Positions 9,290 through 18,885 of a DNA stretch of 64,000 bases are shown one piece after another. The translations under genes were made by a program, and so were the position numbers. The DNA is from Blattabacterium cuenoti (GTDB lineage Bacteria; Bacteroidota; Bacteroidia; Flavobacteriales; Blattabacteriaceae). Position 1 is the stretch's first letter. Each line of letters opens with the position of its first letter. The notes beneath the pieces were generated by a model. It searched no databases. It saw only the letters and a list, made by a program, of their open reading frames with translations, and was not told the DNA's origin. The DNA lies in the NCBI RefSeq assembly GCF_014251595.1, contig NZ_CP059192.1, positions 155,020-219,019 on the forward strand, written 5' to 3'.

Positions 9290-12200
9290 ATGAACTTCAG
9301 AATTTATATACAAAAAAAAAGTCCTTTTGATATTGATTCTAGAAAATTATACAATGATTTTAAAAATATGAATATTTCATTGTCTAATATAGTTATTTAT
9401 AATATATATGATATATTTGATATCAATAAAAAACTTTTTTTAGAAAGTTTGTCAAAGGTTTTTGTAGATCCTGTTACAGATATTTTGCATCGAAAAATTA
9501 ATTTGAATACTTCATGTATAGAATTTTTTTCAGAACAATATAATGGGAGATCGGATGCTGCTATGCAATGTATAAAAGTTATCGACCCTCAATCAACTAC
9601 AGTTTCCGTAAAAACTGGACAATTAATTCAATTAATTGGTATGAAGAAAAAACAGGATTTTTATAAAATTAAAAAATATTATTCATGTTGGAATCCAATC
9701 AATAATGAAAATAAAAGAGAACCCGAAGTTATAGATAATTTTATTAAATTTTCTTTTTCAAAAATACAAAATATACATAGTAAATATAATTTATCTATGG
9801 ACGTTAAAGATTTACTATTTATACAAAAATATTTTTATGAAGAAAATCGAAACCCGACTTTATCAGAATTACGTATATTTGATGTTTACTGGTCTGACCA
9901 TTGTCGGCACTCTACATTTTTTACCACATTAATCAATATATCTTTTTATGGATCATTAAAAAAAACATATCAAAATATATTTAAAAAATATTTAAAGGAT
10001 AGATCTTATATAGGAATATCAAAAAAACCTATAACTCTTATGGATTTATCTAGTATTCCTGCTAAAATTCTTTATAAAAAAGGAAAATTAAAAAATTATG
10101 TTCATTCTGATGAACATAATGCGTGTACCATAATCGTAAATGTAGATTTTTCATGCAAAAAAAAAGAAAAATGGTATTTGTTATTTAAAAATGAAACTCA
10201 TAACCATCCTACTGAAATTGAACCTTTTGGAGGAGCTTCTACTTGTATAGGAGGAGCTATTCGTGATCCTTTATCGGGTAGAGCTTTTGTTTATCAAGGA
10301 ATCAGATTGAGTGGAGCGGCTGATCCCACCAATTCAAAAACTATTGATGGAAAACTACCGCAACATCAAATTTGTTTTGAATCAGCTCGTGGTTATAGTT
10401 CTTATGGAAATCAAATAGGATTATCAACCAGTCATGTTCATGAAATTTATCATGAAGGATATAGAGCTAAAAGGATGGAGATCGGAATGGTTGTTGGTGG
10501 TGTTCCTGTTGATTATCTTAGACAAGATCAACCCAAAAAACCCAAAAAAGGAGATGTTATTTTGTTAATTGGAGGCTTAACGGGAAGAGAAGGAATTGGA
10601 GGAGCGACAGATTCTTCTAAAGAATATAAAGAAAAAGAATATGATTATAATTTAAAAAGAAATATACAACAAAAAGGAGATCCAATAATAGAAAGAAAAA
10701 TTCAAAGATTTTTTAGAAATAAAAAAGTTATTTCTTTGATAAAAAAATGTAATGATTTTGGGGCAGGAGGAGCTTCTGTCGCTATAGGAGAATTGAGTGA
10801 TAGTTTAGTGCTTTATTTAGATAAAATCCCAATCAAAAAAAATACAAAAAACATGAAAGCTATCGAAATTGCACTTTCAGAATCTCAAGAACGTATGGCT
10901 GTCATATTAGATCCAAAAGATGTCAAAAAATTTATACATTTATCTCATGAAGAGAATCTTATGTCTGTTCCTATTGGAACAATTACGGATAATAAACGTA
11001 TTATTTTTTATTATAGAAAAAAAGAAATTTTTAATGTAGAAAGTTCTTTTTTGAATACAAAAGGATCTCATAAAGAAAAAACGGTCCATGTGAATTCTCC
11101 TGTTTCCATTTCTCCGTTTAATAAATCAAAAAAAATTGTTTTTAGCAAAAAAAAATTTTTAAAAACTCTTTCTGAATTAAATATAGCTTCTCAAAAAAGT
11201 TTAGTCGAGATGTTTGACAGTACTGTAGGTGCTACTACAGTTTTAATGCCTTTTGGTGGGAAATATCAAATGACTCCATCTGAAGGAAGTGTACAAAAAA
11301 TTCCTGTTTTTAGAGGAGATACAAATACAGTTAGTATAGTCTCTTGGGGTTTTCATCCTGAAATTTCTGTTTGGAGTCCTTTTCATGGAGGAGCTTATGC
11401 TATTGTAGAATGTATTTCTAAAATTGTTTCTATGGGAGGGAATTATAGAAACACTTATTTTAGTTTTCAAGAATATTATCAAAAATTAGGAAATAATCCA
11501 GAAAATTGGGGAAAACCTTTTTCTTCTTTATTAGGAGCTTATCATGCCCAGATGTCCTTAGAATTAGCTTCTATAGGAGGAAAAGATTCTATGTCTGGAA
11601 CATATAAAAATTTGCATGTTCCGCCAACATTTGTCGCTTTTGGGTTAACTACAGGTTTATGTTTTAATATTATCTCTTCTGAATTTAAAAAAGTAGGAAA
11701 TAAAATTTATTTATATTATCACAATTCATTAGAAAATGAAATGCCAAATTTTGATTCTATAAAAAAAGCTTATGATCAAGTTTATAAGGGAATTTGTTCG
11801 GGAAAAATTGTTTCGGTTAAAACAATTAAAGATGGAGGTATTTCTATTGCCATTGCTAAAATGTCTTTTGGAAATTGTTTAGGTGCCGTTATAGATTGCA
11901 AAAATCATTTGCTTGAAACAAATATAGGTTCCTTAATTATAGAATCCTCATCTTCTATTTCAGATAATAATTTTATTCAAATAGGAGAAATTATATCTCA
12001 TAAGTATTTAAATTTTAATGGAATATCCATTGGTATAGATGAGTCAATAAAAAATTGGTTAAAAACTTTATCTCCTATTTTTTCTTATAATGAAAAAAAA
12101 AATAATATAAAAAAAATAAGAAAAGAAAAAATTGAAAAAAAAGAAAAACGTAATTCTATTGTATGGAAATCTTACTTAAAAAATAAAGGAAAACCTCGTG

Positions 12201-12982
12201 TATTTATTCCTATATTCCCGGGAACAAATAGTGAATTCGAATCAATACGTGCATTTGAAAAAGAGAGATCTATAGTAAATACTTTCGTCTTCAAAAATAT
12301 AAATAATAAAGATATTATAGAGTCTATCTTTCACTTAAAGAAACATATAGAATCTGTACAAATATTAATGTTATGTGGAGGATTTAGTGCTGGAGATGAA
12401 CCAGATGGATCCGCTAAATTTATTGTATCTATATTACATAACCCGTATATTAAAGAGGCTATTAAATGTTTTCTTTATCAAGATGGGTTAATTTTAGGAA
12501 TTTGTAATGGATTTCAGGGATTAATTAAATCCGGATTATTACCTTATGGAAAAATTTGTTTGAGAGATCATAATTCTCCAACATTGACTCATAATAAAAT
12601 AGAAAAACATATATCACAATGTGTTCATATTAAAGTTATTTCTGATCATTCTCCATGGTTAAACGGTATGAAAAATAAAATTTATACTCTTCCTATATCT
12701 CATAGTGAAGGAAGATTTTATGCAAGTAAAAAAATTACAAAAATTTTATGGGATAAAAATCAAATTGCTGCGCAGTATGTAGACTTAGAAGGAAATCCTA
12801 GTTTAGATAGATTATATAACCCTAATGGATCTGTTGAATCCGTTGAGGGGTTATTAAGTGAAGATGGTAAAATTTATGGAAGAATGACTCATCCAGAACG
12901 TTATCATTATGGATTATTAAAAAATATTCCTAACATTCATGAGCATTCCATTTTTAAAAATGGAGTAGAATATTTCTTATGA
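9290..12982 (+). CDS. purL: Phosphoribosylformylglycinamidine synthase, large single-chain type
   Basis: This PurL converts FGAR, ATP and glutamine to FGAM and carries its own glutaminase, so PurQ and PurS are not needed. The 1230 residues hold an N-terminal PurS-like part, two AIRS-type halves (FKNETHNHPTEIEPFGGAST is the substrate loop of the first) and a C-terminal class I amidotransferase. The glutaminase has its nucleophile in ILGICNGFQG and the His/Glu pair in RMTHPERYH. It starts only 8 bases after purB. No frame damage is visible over 3.7 kb. Confidence 0.96.
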   Translation: MNFRIYIQKKSPFDIDSRKLYNDFKNMNISLSNIVIYNIYDIFDINKKLFLESLSKVFVDPVTDILHRKINLNTSCIEFFSEQYNGRSDAAMQCIKVIDPQSTTVSVKTGQLIQLIGMKKKQDFYKIKKYYSCWNPINNENKREPEVIDNFIKFSFSKIQNIHSKYNLSMDVKDLLFIQKYFYEENRNPTLSELRIFDVYWSDHCRHSTFFTTLINISFYGSLKKTYQNIFKKYLKDRSYIGISKKPITLMDLSSIPAKILYKKGKLKNYVHSDEHNACTIIVNVDFSCKKKEKWYLLFKNETHNHPTEIEPFGGASTCIGGAIRDPLSGRAFVYQGIRLSGAADPTNSKTIDGKLPQHQICFESARGYSSYGNQIGLSTSHVHEIYHEGYRAKRMEIGMVVGGVPVDYLRQDQPKKPKKGDVILLIGGLTGREGIGGATDSSKEYKEKEYDYNLKRNIQQKGDPIIERKIQRFFRNKKVISLIKKCNDFGAGGASVAIGELSDSLVLYLDKIPIKKNTKNMKAIEIALSESQERMAVILDPKDVKKFIHLSHEENLMSVPIGTITDNKRIIFYYRKKEIFNVESSFLNTKGSHKEKTVHVNSPVSISPFNKSKKIVFSKKKFLKTLSELNIASQKSLVEMFDSTVGATTVLMPFGGKYQMTPSEGSVQKIPVFRGDTNTVSIVSWGFHPEISVWSPFHGGAYAIVECISKIVSMGGNYRNTYFSFQEYYQKLGNNPENWGKPFSSLLGAYHAQMSLELASIGGKDSMSGTYKNLHVPPTFVAFGLTTGLCFNIISSEFKKVGNKIYLYYHNSLENEMPNFDSIKKAYDQVYKGICSGKIVSVKTIKDGGISIAIAKMSFGNCLGAVIDCKNHLLETNIGSLIIESSSSISDNNFIQIGEIISHKYLNFNGISIGIDESIKNWLKTLSPIFSYNEKKNNIKKIRKEKIEKKEKRNSIVWKSYLKNKGKPRVFIPIFPGTNSEFESIRAFEKERSIVNTFVFKNINNKDIIESIFHLKKHIESVQILMLCGGFSAGDEPDGSAKFIVSILHNPYIKEAIKCFLYQDGLILGICNGFQGLIKSGLLPYGKICLRDHNSPTLTHNKIEKHISQCVHIKVISDHSPWLNGMKNKIYTLPISHSEGRFYASKKITKILWDKNQIAAQYVDLEGNPSLDRLYNPNGSVESVEGLLSEDGKIYGRMTHPERYHYGLLKNIPNIHEHSIFKNGVEYFL

Positions 12983-13005
12983 ATATTATGAAAATTAACT
13001 AACTT

Positions 13006-13491
13006 ATGAAAGTGGCTATATTTTTTGGAAGTATTTCTGATAAATCAATTATGAAAATAACAGCGGAAGTACTCAAACAATTTAATATAAATTATAAATC
13101 ATATGCGATTTCCGCACACCGATTACCAAATGTTTTATCGACGACTATCAAACAAATAGAATCTGAAGGTACAGATGTCATTATTGCAGGAGCTGGATTA
13201 TCCGCACATTTACCTGGATTTATTTCTTCTCAAACAATCCTACCTGTTATCGGAGTTCCAATTCATGGACATAATTCATTGGGAGGAATGGATGCTCTTT
13301 TGTCTATAGTACAAATGCCAAAAGATGTTCCTGTTGCTACAGTAGGAATAAATAACTCCTATAATGCTGCTTTGTTAGCCATTCATATTTTAGCTATAAA
13401 ATATCAAGATATAAGAAAATTATTGCTCAAATTCAGAATGAAAAAAAAAGAGAGATTAATAACTGAAATTAAGCAACATTTATTACCATGA
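13006..13491 (+). CDS. purE: 5-(carboxyamino)imidazole ribonucleotide mutase (class I PurE-like)
   Basis: PurE acts at the AIR-to-CAIR step. Class I enzymes rearrange N5-CAIR made by PurK, while class II enzymes carboxylate AIR directly. The 161 residues have GSISD at 8-12, the catalytic-histidine block SAHRLP at 36-41 (most enzymes read SAHRTP) and AGLSAHLPG, which points to class I. No purK neighbour exists here although the two are often adjacent. Unusual changes around the active site (L40, the GLS and HGHNS segments) could reflect drift or a changed route. The last 4 bases overlap purC (ATGA). Confidence 0.92.
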   Translation: MKVAIFFGSISDKSIMKITAEVLKQFNINYKSYAISAHRLPNVLSTTIKQIESEGTDVIIAGAGLSAHLPGFISSQTILPVIGVPIHGHNSLGGMDALLSIVQMPKDVPVATVGINNSYNAALLAIHILAIKYQDIRKLLLKFRMKKKERLITEIKQHLLP

Positions 13492-14216
13492 GCTGCATAA
13501 TTAAAAAAAATATTTTATCAGAAGGAAAAACAAAAAGAATATATACTACTCAAAATCCACTTGAGGTATTAATTCATTATAAAGATAATATAACAGCTTT
13601 AGATGGATTGAAAAAAAATTTTTTACAAGATAAAGGAGTTTTAAATAATGAAATAACTACATTAATATTTAAGTTTATAAATTCTTGTGGGATTAAGACT
13701 CATTTTATACGAAAAAAAAACAATAGAGAACAATTATGTCATAAAGTAGATATGATCCCTTTAGAATTTGTTGTGCGTAATATTGTTGCGGGAAGTATGT
13801 CTAAACGTTTAGGAGTGAAAGAAGGAATTCATCTATCCAATCCTATTTTTGAAATATTTTATAAAAATGATAAGTTAAAAGATCCATTAATTAATGATCA
13901 TCATGCCGTTTTTTTAGAAATTATTTCTTATGAAGAATTAAATAGGATTTATAGCATAGCATCAGAAATCAACCATATTATCAAAAAATATTTTTTGGAT
14001 AAAAATATTATATTGGTAGATTTTAAGATAGAATTTGGTAAAAATCATAAAAACGAGATTTTACTTTCTGACGAAATTAGTCCAGATACTTGTCGTTTTT
14101 GGGATAAAAAAACAATGAAAAAATTGGATAAAGATTTATTTAGAATGGGATTAAAAGAAAAAGAAGAAGTATTTGATATTTATATGGAAATATTAAAAAG
14201 GCTAAATGTAAGTTAG
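13488..14216 (+). CDS. purC: SAICAR synthetase
   Basis: PurC joins CAIR with aspartate using ATP. The N-terminal ATP-binding LSEGKTKRIY, the EFVVRNIVAGSMSKR block and the LSDEISPDTCRFWD motif are all seen. At 242 residues the length is normal. Its ATG overlaps the purE stop by four bases, which suggests translational coupling. Confidence 0.96.
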   Translation: MSCIIKKNILSEGKTKRIYTTQNPLEVLIHYKDNITALDGLKKNFLQDKGVLNNEITTLIFKFINSCGIKTHFIRKKNNREQLCHKVDMIPLEFVVRNIVAGSMSKRLGVKEGIHLSNPIFEIFYKNDKLKDPLINDHHAVFLEIISYEELNRIYSIASEINHIIKKYFLDKNIILVDFKIEFGKNHKNEILLSDEISPDTCRFWDKKTMKKLDKDLFRMGLKEKEEVFDIYMEILKRLNVS

Positions 14217-14228
14217 CCCATTAAAATA

Positions 14229-15692
14229 ATGGAACAAAGATATTCTTCTTACAAAAAGATGATATCTCAATTATTCCCTTCTATTCTGAAAAATAATTAT
14301 TGGGATAAGTTTCATGATGAATGTGGTATTTTTGGAGTTTATTCTCCTTATAAAATAGATACTTTATCTTTGATTCAATTTGGATTATTTGCATTGCAAC
14401 ATAGAGGACAAGAAGCTTGTGGTTTTTCTGTTTTACGAGATGGATTTATCATATCACATAAAAGTGAAGGACTTGTTTTAGATTTTTTTAGACAAATTTC
14501 TAATTCTGAATCTTATTATGGAAATGCTGTGATTGGACATACTCGTTATTCTACAGAAGGAGGACAAAGTAAAAAAAATATTCAACCTTTTTTTGGAAGA
14601 AATTCCTATGGAAAGAGTACTATATCTATAGTTCACAATGGAAATTTAGTCAATGCTCAAAATATTCGTCATAAATTAGAATCCCAAGGAATAAATTTTA
14701 TATCCGAATATTCAGATTCCGAAGTAATTTTACGTTTGATACAAAAATATTTATCAGAATACGATAATAGTTTAGAAAAAGCAATACAAAAAACTACTAT
14801 TGATATTCGGGGAGCTTATTCTGTAATTGTTCTTATGGATAATAAAATGGCTGCATTTAGAGATCCAAACGGTATACGTCCTTTATGTTATGGAATGTTG
14901 AATGAAAATACTTATATATTTAGTTCTGAAACTTGCGGAATTGATTCTGTTGGAGGATTTTACGTGAGAGATTTATTTCCAGGAGAAATTATAATTGTGG
15001 ATAAAAAATCAATTCAATTTTCTCTACTTACAAAAAGAAAAAATACAAGAAAAAGAATATGTTCTTTTGAATATATTTATTTTTCTCGCCCTGATTCCTT
15101 AATTGAAAATATTAATGTTTATGACATTCGTGAAAAAAGTGGAGAAAAACTTTATGAACAACATCCAGTAAAAGCGGATGTTGTTATTGGAGTTCCAGAT
15201 TCTGGAGTTCCAGCTTCTATTGGATATTCAAAAGCTTCTGGAATTCCTTTTAAACCAATTTTAGTAAAAAATAAATATATTGGAAGATCTTTCATTCTTC
15301 CACAACAAAAAATACGGGAGAAAATGGTTAACTTGAAATTAAATCCTATTTTAGATGAAATAAAAGGAAAACGGATCGTTATCATTGATGATTCCATAGT
15401 TCGTGGAACTACCAGTCGTAGATTAGTTTACATATTAAGAAAAGCAGGAGCTAAAGAAATTCATTTTCGAAGTGCTTCTCCTCCTATTATAGGTCCCTGT
15501 TATTTAGGAGTAGATACTCCAAGTAAAAAAGATCTTATATCATATAATCATATTGATAAAAAAAGTATAGCGAAAATTCTAAATGTGGATAGTTTAGAAT
15601 TTTTAAGTATGGATAATTTGATAGATATACTTGGAAGTGTTCATTATTGTTTTGGTTGTTTTACCGGAAATTATCCAGTTCAAAAAAACTGA
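14229..15692 (+). CDS. purF: Amidophosphoribosyltransferase (glutamine PRPP amidotransferase)
   Basis: PurF makes phosphoribosylamine from PRPP and glutamine, the committed purine step. The Ntn glutaminase nucleophile is C32 in HDECGIFGVYSP, so the first 31 residues should be removed as a propeptide, longer than the 11 residues of the Bacillus enzyme. The PRPP loop IIDDSIVRGTTSR lies at about 385-396. Four cysteines fit the [4Fe-4S] ligands of the Bacillus type: one in RICSFEY, one in GPCYLG and two in YCFGCF. No closer ATG, GTG or TTG start giving a short propeptide is evident; the next methionine is M11. Confidence 0.95.
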   Translation: MEQRYSSYKKMISQLFPSILKNNYWDKFHDECGIFGVYSPYKIDTLSLIQFGLFALQHRGQEACGFSVLRDGFIISHKSEGLVLDFFRQISNSESYYGNAVIGHTRYSTEGGQSKKNIQPFFGRNSYGKSTISIVHNGNLVNAQNIRHKLESQGINFISEYSDSEVILRLIQKYLSEYDNSLEKAIQKTTIDIRGAYSVIVLMDNKMAAFRDPNGIRPLCYGMLNENTYIFSSETCGIDSVGGFYVRDLFPGEIIIVDKKSIQFSLLTKRKNTRKRICSFEYIYFSRPDSLIENINVYDIREKSGEKLYEQHPVKADVVIGVPDSGVPASIGYSKASGIPFKPILVKNKYIGRSFILPQQKIREKMVNLKLNPILDEIKGKRIVIIDDSIVRGTTSRRLVYILRKAGAKEIHFRSASPPIIGPCYLGVDTPSKKDLISYNHIDKKSIAKILNVDSLEFLSMDNLIDILGSVHYCFGCFTGNYPVQKN

Positions 15693-15713
15693 TTAATATA
15701 ATATATATATAAT

Positions 15714-16703
15714 ATGAAAGTGGAAAAAAAAAACATAACCATATGTAAAATTAGTAATATTTTAGAAAATACTTATAATAATAGGGTTATGAGTACGTTA
15801 GAGCATTTTTCTGGTTTTTATAAAATATATGAATATGGATATAAAGAACCAATTTTAGTATCTGGAGTTGATGGAGTAGGAACCAAATTACGTTTAGCTA
15901 TAGACTGCAAAAAATACGGAGTAATTGGAGAAGATTGTTTTGCAATGTGTGTTAATGATGTTTTATGTCATGGAGCTATTCCTTTATTCTTTTTAGATTA
16001 TTTAGCTTGCGGAAAACTAGATTCTACCATTGTAGAAAAAATTATACAAGGAATAGCTATCTCTTGCAAAAAAACGAATACTTGTCTAATTGGGGGAGAA
16101 ACTGCAGAAATGCCAGGAATTTATAAGGAAAATGATTATGATATTGCTGGATTTTGTGTAGGTATTGTAGAAAAAAATCATCTTGTGGATGGGAAAAAAT
16201 TAATTCAAGAAGGAGATATTTTGATAGGACTTCCTTCATCAGGGGTACATAGTAATGGTTTTTCTGTAATTAGAAATATTTTTTCTTCAGAAGACTTTAT
16301 GAAATATTTTCAAGATAAACCATTTTATGAAACGCTTTTAATTCCAACTAAAATTTATCATTTTACGATTCATGCTTTATTAAAAGAATTTGTAATACAT
16401 GGATTAGCTCATATCACTGGAGGTGGTATATCAGAGAATCTATATCGAATTCTTCCAGAAAATTTATCAGCTGTAGTTGAAAAAGAAAAAATTCCTGTTC
16501 AATCTGTTTTCAATTATATTAGAAAGAAAGGAAATTTATCAGATTACAAAATGTGGAACACTTTTAATATGGGAGTAGGAATGATTATAGTCGCATCTTT
16601 AAAAGAAAAATATTCTATTTTAAATAAACTTTTTCTTTTGGGAGAGAATCCTTTTCTTTTGGGAAAGATTGTGAAAGGAAATAAAAGAGTATTTTTGAAA
16701 TAA
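15714..16703 (+). CDS. purM: Phosphoribosylformylglycinamidine cyclo-ligase
   Basis: PurM closes FGAM to AIR with ATP. SGVDGVGTKLRLA, the CVNDVLCHGA block, GGETAEMPG and AHITGGGISENL are the family landmarks, and 329 residues is the usual size. A 21-base imperfect tandem duplication near the 3' end gives FLLGENPFLLGK in the protein, in the region that normally reads as the last beta strand. It lies in the operon between purF and purN. Confidence 0.95.
   Translation: MKVEKKNITICKISNILENTYNNRVMSTLEHFSGFYKIYEYGYKEPILVSGVDGVGTKLRLAIDCKKYGVIGEDCFAMCVNDVLCHGAIPLFFLDYLACGKLDSTIVEKIIQGIAISCKKTNTCLIGGETAEMPGIYKENDYDIAGFCVGIVEKNHLVDGKKLIQEGDILIGLPSSGVHSNGFSVIRNIFSSEDFMKYFQDKPFYETLLIPTKIYHFTIHALLKEFVIHGLAHITGGGISENLYRILPENLSAVVEKEKIPVQSVFNYIRKKGNLSDYKMWNTFNMGVGMIIVASLKEKYSILNKLFLLGENPFLLGKIVKGNKRVFLK
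16631..16670. repeat. 21-bp imperfect tandem duplication in purM
   Basis: The stretch TTTTCTTTTGGGAGAGAAT at 16631 recurs 21 bases later as TTTTCTTTTGGGAAAGATT at 16652. The period is a multiple of three, so the frame is preserved and the product has FLLG twice within eight residues. It may be a recent local duplication or a coincidence of the natural LLG/IG sequence in the PurM C-terminus. Confidence 0.6.
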
Positions 16704-16713
16704 AAATATTTCC

Positions 16714-17292
16714 GTGAAAAAAATAGCTATTTTAGTATCTGGAAAGGGAAGCAATATGCATCAAATTTTACAAGCAGTGAAAAGTGGCATGCTTTGTAAT
16801 TCTATTGTAAGTTTAGTTATTTCTGATAGATGGTGTCAAGCAATTCAATACGCTTTGAAAGAAAATATTACAGTATTTTCTTTAATAAAAACTCATAAAA
16901 AATTTCTTTCGAAAGAAATAGATAATATACTTGTAAGATATATTCCAGACATTATAGTTCTTTCAGGATTTCTTTCTATACTTGATGCCGAATTTTGTGA
17001 GAAATGGTTTAATAAAGTTATAAATGTTCATCCATCTTTATTACCTAAGTATGGTGGAAAAGGAATGTATGGAATAAAAGTACATCAAAAAGTTATAAAA
17101 AATAAGGAAAAAATATCAGGAGCTACAGTTCATTATGTCACAAAAAACGTGGATTTAGGAGATATAATTTTAAAAAAAATATGTAAAATTGACCCAGAGG
17201 ATACTCCAATATCTTTATCCCAAAAAGTTTCTATTATAGAAAAAGAAATATTAATTCAATCTATTAATAAACTCTTAACTATAAAATTATAA
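16714..17292 (+). CDS. purN: Phosphoribosylglycinamide formyltransferase
   Basis: PurN formylates GAR using 10-formyl-tetrahydrofolate, which FolD (also in this window) helps supply. Catalytic residues match the E. coli enzyme: N104 and H106 in INVHPSLLPKYGG, and D147 in VTKNVDLGD. The start is GTG at 16714, 10 bases after purM, giving KKIAILVSGKGSN. At 192 residues the length is normal. Confidence 0.95.
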   Translation: MKKIAILVSGKGSNMHQILQAVKSGMLCNSIVSLVISDRWCQAIQYALKENITVFSLIKTHKKFLSKEIDNILVRYIPDIIVLSGFLSILDAEFCEKWFNKVINVHPSLLPKYGGKGMYGIKVHQKVIKNKEKISGATVHYVTKNVDLGDIILKKICKIDPEDTPISLSQKVSIIEKEILIQSINKLLTIKL

Positions 17293-17353
17293 GAAAGGAA
17301 TTAATAATCTTATCTAGATACTCAAAACAACAATTTAATTAGTAGTATGTATT

Positions 17354-18880
17354 ATGAAAAGAGCTTTGATTAGTGTTTATGAAAAAAATGAAAAATTATT
17401 TAATTTTGTCAATTTTTTAGATCAAAAAGAATATCAAATAATTTCTACTGAAAAAACCTATCAATATTTAATTAAAAAAGGGATATCTAATATTATTGAA
17501 GTTTCGGGTTTTATCTCTTTTCCTGAAATTTTGGATGGAAGAGTTAAAACTATGCATCCTAATATATATGCAGGAATTTTAGCCGATCGTTCTGTCGATA
17601 AACATATGAAATCTGTTAATGATCATAATATTCTTCTTATAGATATTGTGTTGGTCAATTTTTATCCATTTTTTGAAAAAATGCATCAAAATAATAAGAA
17701 TATAAATTCTTTAATAGAATTTGTTGATATAGGGGGTCCATCTATGCTTCGAGCTGCTGCTAAAAATTTTTCACATGTAACCGCTATCACAGATCATAAT
17801 GATTATGAATTGGTTCAATATGAAATTGAACATTATGGATTTCCTTCATTAAAATTGAGAAAAAGATTAGCAGGTAAAGCATTTAATTTCACTGCAGCTT
17901 ACGATTCTGCTATTTCTCAATTTCTTCTAGACGAAAAATTTCCTATGTATTTACACTCTTCTTATGAAAAAAAAATGAACCTACGTTATGGAGAAAACCC
18001 TCATCAAAAAGCCGCTTATTATGTGAATACAATTCAAAAAGGATCAATGCGAAATTTTCATCAATTACATGGAAAAAAACTATCATTTAATAATTTAAGA
18101 GACATGGATATTGCATGGAAGGTTGTTTCTCAGTTTTCTGAACCAACTTGTTGTACAGTGAAACACTCTACTCCTTGTGGAGTAGCATTAGGAAAAAATA
18201 TTATTGAAGCATTTCAAAAAACTTATTATGCTGATACTATTTCCTCTTTTGGAGGAATAATGGCCATTAATGTTCCAATAACAAAAGAACTTGCAAAAGA
18301 AATTAATCACATTTTTTTAGAAGTTCTGATTTCTACGTGTTATGAAAGAGATGTTTTGAGTATTTTAAAAATCAAAAAAAATCTTAGAATTATTAGTATC
18401 AATGAACCTATTTCAGATAAACTAGAATCTATTCAAATAGATGGAGGTGTTTTGGTACAAGAATCAGATTATTTTTGTCCTTATGAAAAAAATTATAAAA
18501 TAGTGACTAAAAAAGAATTTAGTGATCAAGAACTAAAATCTTTATTTTTTGCTCAAAAAGTCGTCAAGTATGTGAAATCTAATGCTATTGTTGTGGCTAA
18601 AGGGACACAAACTTTAGGGATTTCTGGAGGTCAGACTAACAGAATTTGGGCCGCTCGTCAAGCTATAGAAAGAGCTTTAGAAAAAAGTAAAAAAGGATTA
18701 GTTCTTGTTTCTGATGCTTTTTTTCCTTTTCGCGATGTTGTAGATGAAGCGGCTCGTTATGGTGGAATATGTGCGATTCTTCAACCAGGAGGATCTATAC
18801 GTGATGAAGAATCTATTAAAGCTTGTAATGATCATGGAATTGCGATGGCTTTTACTGGAAAAAGATATTTCAAACATTGA
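17354..18880 (+). CDS. purH: Bifunctional AICAR transformylase / IMP cyclohydrolase
   Basis: PurH carries out the last two steps to IMP. The N-terminal IMP cyclohydrolase (MGS-like fold, ILDGRVKTMHPNIYAG) is followed by the AICAR formyltransferase half, with LRYGENPHQKAAYY and the VKHSTPCGVA catalytic block holding the Lys-His pair. The 508 residues are complete. A 61-base gap separates it from purN, the longest in the purine run, but it shows no terminator or clear promoter. Confidence 0.96.
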   Translation: MKRALISVYEKNEKLFNFVNFLDQKEYQIISTEKTYQYLIKKGISNIIEVSGFISFPEILDGRVKTMHPNIYAGILADRSVDKHMKSVNDHNILLIDIVLVNFYPFFEKMHQNNKNINSLIEFVDIGGPSMLRAAAKNFSHVTAITDHNDYELVQYEIEHYGFPSLKLRKRLAGKAFNFTAAYDSAISQFLLDEKFPMYLHSSYEKKMNLRYGENPHQKAAYYVNTIQKGSMRNFHQLHGKKLSFNNLRDMDIAWKVVSQFSEPTCCTVKHSTPCGVALGKNIIEAFQKTYYADTISSFGGIMAINVPITKELAKEINHIFLEVLISTCYERDVLSILKIKKNLRIISINEPISDKLESIQIDGGVLVQESDYFCPYEKNYKIVTKKEFSDQELKSLFFAQKVVKYVKSNAIVVAKGTQTLGISGGQTNRIWAARQAIERALEKSKKGLVLVSDAFFPFRDVVDEAARYGGICAILQPGGSIRDEESIKACNDHGIAMAFTGKRYFKH

Positions 18881-18885
18881 TAATA

